Below are positions 48,664 through 55,167 of a DNA stretch of 55,167 bases, piece by piece. The stretch covers positions 1 to 55,167 of the forward strand of contig NZ_QGSZ01000325.1 of NCBI RefSeq assembly GCF_003857055.1, given 5' to 3'. The translations under genes were made by a program, and so were the position numbers. The notes below the pieces were generated by a model. That model ran no database searches and was not told where the DNA came from. It saw nothing but the letters and a program-made list of their open reading frames with translations. Origin of the DNA: Micromonospora inaquosa. GTDB lineage: Bacteria > Actinomycetota > Actinomycetes > Mycobacteriales > Micromonosporaceae. The stretch's first letter is position 1; each line of letters starts with the position of its first letter.

Positions 48664-49686
48664 TCAGACGTTGGGCTGAAGTGGACTGGCGGCGAAGAGC
48701 TCCTCCAGCCAGCCCGGGACCGCGTCGGCGTACTCGGCGCGGGACTCGGCCGCCGTGTCCAGTGCTCGACGCCAGGAGAGCGACCGACTCACCGGCCCCA
48801 GGCCGACCGCGAGGTCGGCGGCCTCCACGAGGGTCCGCCGGTCGTACCGCTCGGTCCACGCCTCCAGGTAGGCGTCGCGCAACCGAACCAACTGGGCGTC
48901 GTCGGCGGCGAGGTTCCTGGCGTGCCCGATGGAGCGCAGGGTCACCAGCAGCGTGCCGAACGGGTGCGCCACCGAGGCGTCACCCCAGTCGAAGTAGCGG
49001 TAGCCGTCCCGACCCGCGAAGACGTTGCCGTCGTGCAGGTCGTCGTGTTGCACGGTGGCCGGGATGCCGATGTCGGCGAGCCGGCGGCACCGCTGCGCGT
49101 ACGACGGCAGCTCGGCCCGCAACCGCTCGTGCATCTCCGGGCTGAGCCCGCCCTCGGCACCGATCAGCAGCGCCCCGCGATCGTCGAGCAGTTCGACGAA
49201 GAGGTCGGCCAGCACCTCCGGACGCTGATCCGGCACGCCCAGGGCGATCAGCTCGTCGGCGCGCGGCGCGCTCGCCAGTTGCAGCGCCGCGTACCCGGGC
49301 AGCGCCCGCTCCCAGTGCGCCAGATCGGGGTCGCGCGCCAACACGTCACGCAACGACTCGCCGCCGTCGGGCAGCAACGACCAGCCCTGCGCCGGGTCCA
49401 CCGCGATCGGCGTCAGCACCCGATCGGGCGTCAACTCGGCGAGCGCCGCGATCAGGACCGCCTCGTGCAGGGTGCCCGGGTTGTTGGCCTTGAACCAGAC
49501 CGGGCCATCATCGGTGGGCACCCGCCAGACCATCGACCAGGGCCGCACCCGCGGCTCCACCGGCCCGGTCACCCGCCGGCCGGCCCGGCTCAGCTCAGCG
49601 TCGACCCAGGACCGGGCGCGCACCTGCCACTGCTCGCTGGACCAGTCGGCAGCGCGCTCACCGGGGATCGTCGTCACGCTGGGCAC
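48664..49686 (-). CDS. Aminoglycoside-phosphotransferase-family kinase
   Basis: 340 residues of the APH/choline-kinase fold. The Brenner motif HDDLHDGNVF holds the catalytic Asp and Asn, and YFDWGDASVAHPFG the metal-binding aspartate. N-lobe features include VWFKANN (ATP lysine) and TLHEAVLIAALAEL. In actinomycetes the substrate of such genes is often a small alcohol, sugar or nucleoside and only sometimes a drug. GTG 49686 was kept as the start (GTG 49677 also possible). It stands alone; no other resistance-like gene is next to it. Confidence 0.85.
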   Translation of the reverse strand: MPSVTTIPGERAADWSSEQWQVRARSWVDAELSRAGRRVTGPVEPRVRPWSMVWRVPTDDGPVWFKANNPGTLHEAVLIAALAELTPDRVLTPIAVDPAQGWSLLPDGGESLRDVLARDPDLAHWERALPGYAALQLASAPRADELIALGVPDQRPEVLADLFVELLDDRGALLIGAEGGLSPEMHERLRAELPSYAQRCRRLADIGIPATVQHDDLHDGNVFAGRDGYRYFDWGDASVAHPFGTLLVTLRSIGHARNLAADDAQLVRLRDAYLEAWTERYDRRTLVEAADLAVGLGPVSRSLSWRRALDTAAESRAEYADAVPGWLEELFAASPLQPNV

Positions 49687-49759
49687 CTTAGGCGGCCCTC
49701 CCGGGTCGCGGCCACGTCTTTTCCCACCGCGCGACCGCGCGCCCTTTTTCGACCGCGCT

Positions 49760-50932
49760 TCAGACCAACTCGACGATCGTGGCGTTGGCCATGCCGCCGC
49801 CCTCGCACATGGTCTGCAGGCCGTAGCGGATCCCGTTGTCCCGCATGTGCTGGAGCATGGTGGTCATGATCCGGGCACCGGAGCCGCCCAGCGGGTGACC
49901 GAGGGCGATCGCCCCGCCGCGCGGGTTGAGCCGCTCCGGGTCGGCCTCGGTCTCCGCCAGCCAGGCCAGCGGCACCGGCGCGAACGCCTCGTTCACCTCG
50001 TACACCCCGATCTCCTCGATGCCCAGCCCCGCGCGGCGCAGCGCCTTCGCGGTGGCCGGGATGGGTGCGGTGAGCATGGTGACCGGGTCGTCGGCGGCGA
50101 CCACTGCGGTGTGGATCCGGGCCAGCGGGCGCAGGCCGTGCCGGCTGGCCCAGTCGGAGGTGGTCACCGCGAGGGCGGCGGCGCCGTCGGAGATCTGGGA
50201 CGCGGAGCCGGCGGTCACCACGCCGTCGGCGCGGAACGGGGTGGCCAGCTCGCCGAGCTTCTCCAGGGACGTCTCCCGGCGGATGCCCTCGTCGGCGGCG
50301 AACTTGCCGCCATCGGCGAGCGGCACCGGGGCCAGCTCCGGGTCGAACGCGCCGGCGTCCTGCGCGGCGGCTGCCTTCTCGTGGCTGGCCAGCGCGAACT
50401 CGTCGAGCTGGGTACGCGACAGGCGCCACCGCTGGGCGATCAGCTCGGCACCGACCCCCTGGTTGAACGGCAACGGCGCGTCGTCGGCGAAGCCCTCGAC
50501 GCCCCGGTAGCGGGCCCGCAACTGGTCACTGAACGGCGTACCGCCGGCCACACTGGAGCCCATCGGCACCCGGGTCATCGACTCGACGCCACCGGCGACC
50601 ACCAGATCTGCCTGGCCGGAGAGCACCGTCGCGGCGGCGAAGTGCAGGGCCTGCTGGCTGGAGCCGCACTGCCGGTCCAGGGTGGTGCCGGGCACCGCCT
50701 CGGGCCAACCGGCGGCGAGCACGCCGTTGCGGGCGATGTTCCAGGACTGCTCGCCGACCTGGGACACACAGCCCCAGAAGACGTCGTCGACCTGGGCCGG
50801 GTCGAGCCCGGTGCGCTCGGCGAGGGCGCGCAGGACGTGCGCCGAGAGGTCGACCGGGTGGACGCCGGCGAGGCTGCCCTTGCGCCGCCCGACCGGGGTC
50901 CGCACCGCGCCGACGATGACCGCGTCACTCAT
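49760..50932 (-). CDS. Acetyl-CoA C-acyltransferase (thiolase)
   Basis: 390-residue thiolase, splitting 3-ketoacyl-CoA or condensing acetyl-CoA. The nucleophile is Cys89 (LDRQCGSSQQAL); the C-terminal half has the NEAFAPV block, GHPLGGSGAR with the catalytic His and CEGGGMANA, where the usual CxGGGxG ends in Ala. This is the FadA/thiolase II type. No FadB-like partner is adjacent, so its place in beta-oxidation or another pathway is not shown. ATG 50932 has GGGGAG five bases upstream. It is divergent from the PH-domain protein gene. Confidence 0.93.
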   Translation of the reverse strand: MSDAVIVGAVRTPVGRRKGSLAGVHPVDLSAHVLRALAERTGLDPAQVDDVFWGCVSQVGEQSWNIARNGVLAAGWPEAVPGTTLDRQCGSSQQALHFAAATVLSGQADLVVAGGVESMTRVPMGSSVAGGTPFSDQLRARYRGVEGFADDAPLPFNQGVGAELIAQRWRLSRTQLDEFALASHEKAAAAQDAGAFDPELAPVPLADGGKFAADEGIRRETSLEKLGELATPFRADGVVTAGSASQISDGAAALAVTTSDWASRHGLRPLARIHTAVVAADDPVTMLTAPIPATAKALRRAGLGIEEIGVYEVNEAFAPVPLAWLAETEADPERLNPRGGAIALGHPLGGSGARIMTTMLQHMRDNGIRYGLQTMCEGGGMANATIVELV

Positions 50933-51030
50933 GTTTACTCCCCGGTAACTTGGGCTGCCCCGATCCTACGTCGTCAATCGACAGGTCGTCCGCCCAGGCG
51001 GTACCCGAGCACCGCTGGCATGCTGGGCGG

Positions 51031-51459
51031 GTGGACGAGACCCCCCCGGTACGACAGTGGCGAGTGCCGTCGAGCCTGCCGGCGGCGAAACTGGCCGGCG
51101 CCGTCCTGCTCGTCGCGCTCGGGCTGCTCTTCGCCGACGGCGACCCGGTCCGCCTGACGTTGGCCGTCCTGGCCGCCGCCGCAGTGGCCGGCTGGGCGGT
51201 ACGTGACCTCATCGCGCCGGTCCGGTTGGCGGTTGACCCGGCGGGGCTCACCGTCATCCACGGCTTCGCGGGCCGGCGGCTGCTGCCCTGGTCGGCGGTC
51301 GAGGCCATCGCCGTCGACCGCCGGCCCCGACTGGGGCTGACCAGCGAGACCCTGGAAATCGACGCGGGCAACTCGCTGCACCTGTTCGGCCGGTACGACC
51401 TGGGAGCCACCCCGGAAGAGGTGGCCGCCGCGCTGCGGGCCGCCCGCCCGGTCAGCTGA
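51031..51459 (+). CDS. Small membrane protein with bacterial PH-like domain
   Basis: 142 residues: a short Pro/Arg-rich tail, two hydrophobic segments (AKLAGAVLLVALGLLFA and LTLAVLAAAAVAGWAV) and a C-terminal beta domain (RLAVDPAGLTVIHGFAGRRLLPWSAVEAIAVDRRPRLG, then ETLEIDAGNSLHLF), the pattern of bacterial PH-domain proteins (often annotated DUF/PH_6). GTG 51031 is preceded by GGGCGG; earlier starts add an unlikely segment. It ends in the palindrome TCAGCTGA that also holds the rhomboid stop. Confidence 0.75.
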   Translation: MDETPPVRQWRVPSSLPAAKLAGAVLLVALGLLFADGDPVRLTLAVLAAAAVAGWAVRDLIAPVRLAVDPAGLTVIHGFAGRRLLPWSAVEAIAVDRRPRLGLTSETLEIDAGNSLHLFGRYDLGATPEEVAAALRAARPVS

Positions 51460-52363
51460 GCAGCTGGGCGGTCCGGAAGAGCACCAGCGCGAGCAGCACC
51501 GCCAGGATGATCGCCCCGCCGGCGACCTGCACCAGCGTCCGCCGGCCACGCGGGGCGTACGCGAGCACCAACGCCATGGCCCCACCGACCACCAGGCCAC
51601 CCAGGTGCCCGGGAATCGAGATGCCGGGAACGGTCAACGTGAACACCAGGTTGATCACCAGGATCGGGATCACCTGCGAGATGTCCCGGCCCAGCTTGCG
51701 CTCGATGATGATCAGCGCGGCGAAGAGACCGAAGACGGCCGTGGACGCACCGGCGGTGGCCGAGTTCTGCGCGCTGAACAGGTAGGCGGCGACGTTACCG
51801 CCGAGGCCGGCGATCAGATAGAGCGCGGCGAAACGCGCCCGCCCCAGGTTGGCCTCCAGCGAACGGCCGAGCACCCAGAGCGCCCACATGTTGAGCAGCA
51901 GGTGGATCACGCCGTAGTGCAGGAACATCGCGGTGACCAGCCGGTACCACTGGCCGTCGGCGACGCCGCCGAGCGTGCCGTCGGGAAAGACCGCCAGCCC
52001 GAGCACCGAACCCCAGTTGGTCAACGGCGTACTGCCGCCCATCAGACCGCCGAAGCCGGAGCCGCCCACCGCCGCGTCCCCACCCCGGTCGGAGGCGATG
52101 GAGAGCAGCATGAGCAGCACGTTCAGCCCGATGAGCGCCTTGGTGACATAGCCGTGCCGGCCGGCCGTACCGCCGCCGAAGGCGGTACGCGCCGGCCGAA
52201 CACTGCGACGCCCCTCGTTGACGCACTCCGGGCACTGGTGCCCGACCGACGCCTCCCGCATGCAGTCCGGGCAGATCGGCCGGTCGCAGCGGGTACACCT
52301 GACGTAGGTCTCCCGGCCGGGGTGCCGGTAGCAGACCGGGGTGGTCGGCGGCGACTCGCTCAC
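51452..52363 (-). CDS. Rhomboid intramembrane serine protease with N-terminal zinc-binding motif
   Basis: 303-residue protein. The first 50 residues carry Cys and His pairs (CYRHPGRETYVRCTRCDRPICPDC and HQCPEC) resembling a B-box zinc finger, common in actinomycete rhomboids. The rhomboid core has about seven helices, with HLLLNMWALWVLG (Asn158), the catalytic Ser207 in AGASTAVFG and His253 in GHLGGLVVGGA. It cleaves membrane helices; substrate unknown. GTG 52363 overlaps no neighbour. Its stop and that of the convergent PH-domain gene overlap by 8 bases. Confidence 0.92.
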   Translation of the reverse strand: MSESPPTTPVCYRHPGRETYVRCTRCDRPICPDCMREASVGHQCPECVNEGRRSVRPARTAFGGGTAGRHGYVTKALIGLNVLLMLLSIASDRGGDAAVGGSGFGGLMGGSTPLTNWGSVLGLAVFPDGTLGGVADGQWYRLVTAMFLHYGVIHLLLNMWALWVLGRSLEANLGRARFAALYLIAGLGGNVAAYLFSAQNSATAGASTAVFGLFAALIIIERKLGRDISQVIPILVINLVFTLTVPGISIPGHLGGLVVGGAMALVLAYAPRGRRTLVQVAGGAIILAVLLALVLFRTAQLLS

Positions 52364-52451
52364 CGGGCCGACCCTCCGTTCGCCACCGCGCGGTCCACCG
52401 GCCGTGCTCCGGAGCGCTCAATCATGCGAGCAAAGGTACCTCGCCCGTCGC

Positions 52452-52982
<531 letters not shown>

Positions 52983-53099
52983 GGGTACTCCTCACTCGTT
53001 GGTCAGTTCCATGCGGATCCTCCCATGTGCCCGATCTGGCATCGCGGAGGCATCCGAAGGTGGAGGATGACGAAGGAACAACTCCCAGGAGGTAGGACC

Positions 53100-53846
53100 G
53101 TGTTTGGATTCGGGCGGCGGCAGTCCCAGGCGCAGCTGGCCAAGGCCGAGCTGAACCAGAGCATCAGCCACCTGATGCTGGCAGCCAACCACGCCGCGAA
53201 GGGCGCGGGCGCGACCGTTGGCCCGCGGGTCCAGGTGGCCCGGGGCTACGTCGGGCCGACCGCGGTGAGGGTACGCGAACGCGCGGCGACCGGCTGGGGG
53301 ACGACTCTCACCACGCTGGCACCGCTGGCGGCGGCTGCTCGTGACGGCGCCGCACAGGCAGGGCCGCTGACCAGAAAGGCCAAGTCGAAGACCATGCGGA
53401 TCACTGGTAAGAAGAAGCAGCCGCGTCGTCGCGGCTCGATGATGACCGGCCTGTTGGCGGCGGGGGCCATCGCCGGCCTGGCCGGCGCGGTGGCGTTGCG
53501 TCGCCGCCGGGAGCAGCAGGAGTGGGCCGAGTACGACCCGACCCGCGGCACCCTGGAGCCGATGCGCGACGAGGTCGACTCGATCGAGGTACGGACGCCG
53601 TCCACCGCCCGGGGTTCCGACGGTTCCGCCATGTCCGGCGCGGCGGGGATGACCGGCGCGGGCAGCTCGGCGGTGGCCGGCGGTGCCAGCGCCAGCACCA
53701 CCGCCCCGGCCAAGCAGACCGGTGTCCGCCCGACCGACAAGGTTCCGTCGGTCGCCGAGGGCGCCACGGAGGTCTCCGGTCGGCCGACCGACGACCTCAC
53801 CAAGGCGCTGGGCAAGGACACGGCCCGCACCAACGGCCGCCGCTGA
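53100..53846 (+). CDS. Hypothetical single-helix membrane protein with basic linker
   Basis: 248 residues. The first 90 are Ala- and Arg-rich with helical character (QLAKAELNQSISHLMLAANHAAKGAG), then KAKSKTMRITGKKKQPRRRG and one hydrophobic helix (about 113-133, TGLLAAGAIAGLAGAVAL). The remaining tail is disordered Ser/Thr/Gly/Ala-rich with DPTRG and DEVDSIEVRTP. No family recognised. GTG 53100 was chosen for GGAGGT six bases upstream; ATG 53067 in frame is an alternative. It converges with corA across the terminator at 53864-53903. Confidence 0.6.
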   Translation: MFGFGRRQSQAQLAKAELNQSISHLMLAANHAAKGAGATVGPRVQVARGYVGPTAVRVRERAATGWGTTLTTLAPLAAAARDGAAQAGPLTRKAKSKTMRITGKKKQPRRRGSMMTGLLAAGAIAGLAGAVALRRRREQQEWAEYDPTRGTLEPMRDEVDSIEVRTPSTARGSDGSAMSGAAGMTGAGSSAVAGGASASTTAPAKQTGVRPTDKVPSVAEGATEVSGRPTDDLTKALGKDTARTNGRR

Positions 53847-53863
53847 GGTCAGTGGCAGCGCAT

Positions 53864-53903
53864 GAAGCGCCGACGGGTGGGCCCATCCACTCGTCGGCGC
53901 TTC
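53864..53903. terminator. Perfect 12-base hairpin, bidirectional terminator
   Basis: GAAGCGCCGACG (53864-53875) and CGTCGGCGCTTC (53892-53903) surround a 16-base loop. It lies between the convergent stops at 53846 and 53950. Confidence 0.88.
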
Positions 53904-53911
53904 CGCGTCAC

Positions 53912-53966
53912 GGTCAGAGCCAGCCGTTGGTCAGAGTCAGCCGTTGCGGTCAGAGCCAGCCGTTGC
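53912..53966. repeat. Three tandem 17-19-base copies across the corA stop codon
   Basis: GGTCAGAGCCAGCCGTT units begin at 53912, 53929 and 53948 with one C-to-T change in the middle copy. The copy at 53948-53966 holds the actual stop (TCA on the plus strand at 53950-53952); the others are out of frame. Confidence 0.93.
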
Positions 53967-55098
53967 GGCGGAACCAGCGGTAGAGGGCCAGCGAGACGCC
54001 GAGCATGAGGGCCAGGACGACGGGATAGCCGTACGTCATCTTCAGCTCGGGCATGTTGTCGAAGTTCATCCCGTAGATGCCGGCGATGGCGGTCCACACC
54101 GCAGCGATGCCCGCCCAGGCGGCGATCTTGCGCATGTCGTTGTTCTGGTCGACGGTGACCTGGGCCAACCGCGCCTGGAGGATCGAGTTCAGCAGGTCGT
54201 CGTAGGAGTTCACCTGTTCCACGGTGCGGCTCAGGTGGTCCTGCACATCCCGGAAGTACTTGCGGATCTCCTTGGGCACGTCCCGGTTGACCTGCGAGGT
54301 CAGCGTCATCAGCGGCCGTTGCAAGGGCACCACCGCCCGCTTGAACTCCACCAGCTCGCGCTTCATCTGATAGATCCGCTGGATCCGCCCGTGGCCGTGC
54401 CGGTCGAAGACCTCCGCCTCCAGCATGTCCAGGTCGTCCTCGATCTGGTCGGCCACCTCCAGATAGAGGTCGACCACCCGGTCGGTCACCCCGTACGCCA
54501 CTGCCCACGGACCGTGCAGCAGCAACTCCTGCTTGGTTTCCAGGTCGGCGCGGATCGGGGCGAGCCGGCAGGCGTCCCCGTGCCGGACGCTGATCACGAA
54601 GTTCGGGCCGATGAAGAGCATCACCTGCCCGGTCTCCACCACCTCGGAGTTCTCGGTCAGCTCGGTGTGCTCGCAGTAACGGGCGGTACGCAGCACCAGG
54701 AAGACGACATCGCCGAACCGCTCCAGCTTGGGGCGCTGCTCGGCCTTGACCGCGTCCTCGACCGCCAGCTCGTGCAGGCCGTAGGTCTCCGCGATGGCGG
54801 TCATCTCGGCCAGCTCCGGCTGGTGCAGGCCGATCCAGACGAAGCCGTGCTCCTCCCGGCGGGCCGCGGCCAGCGCCTCCGCGTACGTCCAGTCGCCGGG
54901 CTGCCGCTTGCCGTCGACGTAGAGCGCGCAGTCGACCACCGCGCTGCGGCCGGTGCCGGTCGGGGCCGGGGCGGGCGGCGAGCCGTCGGCGTTGAGGATC
55001 CGGGTCATCGCCCGCACCGGGGAGGGCCACGCCCGAGGTCGCAGGACCCGCCCGGTGGTCGACGGTGCCGTCCGGTCCCGCTCTGTCCGATCCGTCAT
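53950..55098 (-). CDS. corA: CorA-family divalent cation transporter
   Basis: 382-residue magnesium/cobalt channel. The large N-terminal cytoplasmic half is acidic and mixed alpha/beta (VWIGLHQPELAEMTAIAETYGLHELAVEDAV), followed by a long stalk helix (VVDLYLEVADQIEDDLDMLEAEVF, QARLAQVTVDQNNDMRKIAAWAG) and two membrane helices bracketing the YGMNF filter motif (IAGIYGMNFDNMPEL), with RRFRRNGWL-like basic end. ATG 55098 has GGGAGG seven bases upstream. It is monocistronic, and its promoter must lie beyond 55099. Confidence 0.94.
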   Translation of the reverse strand: MTDRTERDRTAPSTTGRVLRPRAWPSPVRAMTRILNADGSPPAPAPTGTGRSAVVDCALYVDGKRQPGDWTYAEALAAARREEHGFVWIGLHQPELAEMTAIAETYGLHELAVEDAVKAEQRPKLERFGDVVFLVLRTARYCEHTELTENSEVVETGQVMLFIGPNFVISVRHGDACRLAPIRADLETKQELLLHGPWAVAYGVTDRVVDLYLEVADQIEDDLDMLEAEVFDRHGHGRIQRIYQMKRELVEFKRAVVPLQRPLMTLTSQVNRDVPKEIRKYFRDVQDHLSRTVEQVNSYDDLLNSILQARLAQVTVDQNNDMRKIAAWAGIAAVWTAIAGIYGMNFDNMPELKMTYGYPVVLALMLGVSLALYRWFRRNGWL

Positions 55099-55167
55099 CG
55101 CGTCACCTCCCGCGCTCAGCCGCGGCTTGCAGGCTACGCCGACTGCGGTCGAGGACCGGTGTGACGG
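55099..55167. other. Upstream region of corA
   Basis: 69 bases to the window end holding the corA ribosome site (GGGAGG) and, presumably, its promoter. No magnesium-responsive leader can be judged from so short a stretch. Confidence 0.4.

Noticed and set aside
48664..49686. Antibiotic-resistance gene
   Set aside because: The APH-type kinase fold alone does not show drug specificity, and no biosynthetic or resistance neighbour supports it.

Overview
This 55 kb window is strongly GC-rich chromosomal DNA from a filamentous actinomycete. Many GTG starts, GTGA/ATGA gene overlaps, a desferrioxamine-type siderophore locus under an IdeR/DmdR iron box, LtrA proteins, SoxR, and secreted S8 and S1 proteases all fit Micromonosporaceae, with Micromonospora or a close relative my best guess (inferred from gene content; no marker gene was compared). 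I see no phage, plasmid, transposase or CRISPR, so this is a chromosomal arm or core-flanking segment with several accessory clusters.

Layout. (1) 1-9734: an iron island. On the minus strand run a siderophore-binding lipoprotein, a PLP decarboxylase (DesA-like), a lysine N6-hydroxylase (DesB-like) and an acyltransferase (DesC-like) cut by the window edge; the synthetase expected after them lies outside. On the plus strand, from the other side of one perfect iron-box palindrome (4626-4640), run two FecCD permeases, an ATPase and a penicillin-acylase-family hydrolase without a signal peptide. (2) 9795-16282: an S8 protease, a KDPG aldolase/KDG kinase pair and an S1 protease. (3) 16437-23893: an LtrA protein, a nucleosidase, a membrane-anchored Hsp70 fused to a beta-propeller-like domain, a Tat-exported beta-helix protein, a GNAT and a DinB protein. 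(4) 23988-29694: a seven-gene minus-strand cluster of a dehydrogenase, a PTPS/QueD homologue without its catalytic residues, a glycosyltransferase, a methyltransferase, a flippase-like membrane protein, GTP cyclohydrolase II and a RibD-C reductase. It resembles the poorly understood SCO6650-SCO6655 region of Streptomyces coelicolor and is the best candidate here for an undescribed pathway. (5) 29752-38281: an esterase, an XRE-cupin regulator divergent from a thioredoxin-reductase/methyltransferase fusion, a DivIVA/FilP-like coiled coil, a second DinB, a PEBP protein, a second LtrA, and several palindromic repeat elements. (6) tRNA-Ser(UGA), then a quinone oxidoreductase convergent with SoxR. 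(7) 40215-55098: polyprenol-type glycosyltransferases, an SGNH esterase with a ricin-type lectin domain, a two-component system with a lipoprotein, and household genes (phosphotransferase, thiolase, PH-domain protein, rhomboid, cyclophilin, CorA).

How the parts work together. The iron island would make, export-bind, re-import and perhaps hydrolyse a hydroxamate siderophore under one iron switch. The pterin-like cluster combines a GTP-derived pyrimidine precursor, a pterin-binding fold, a reductase, a sugar transferase, a methyltransferase and a membrane translocator, which suggests a glycosylated pterin- or deazapurine-like metabolite (inference). At sequence level the window also holds two 71-72 bp long palindromes between genes, a palindrome pair flanking a DinB gene, and three separate short duplications that each span a stop codon.
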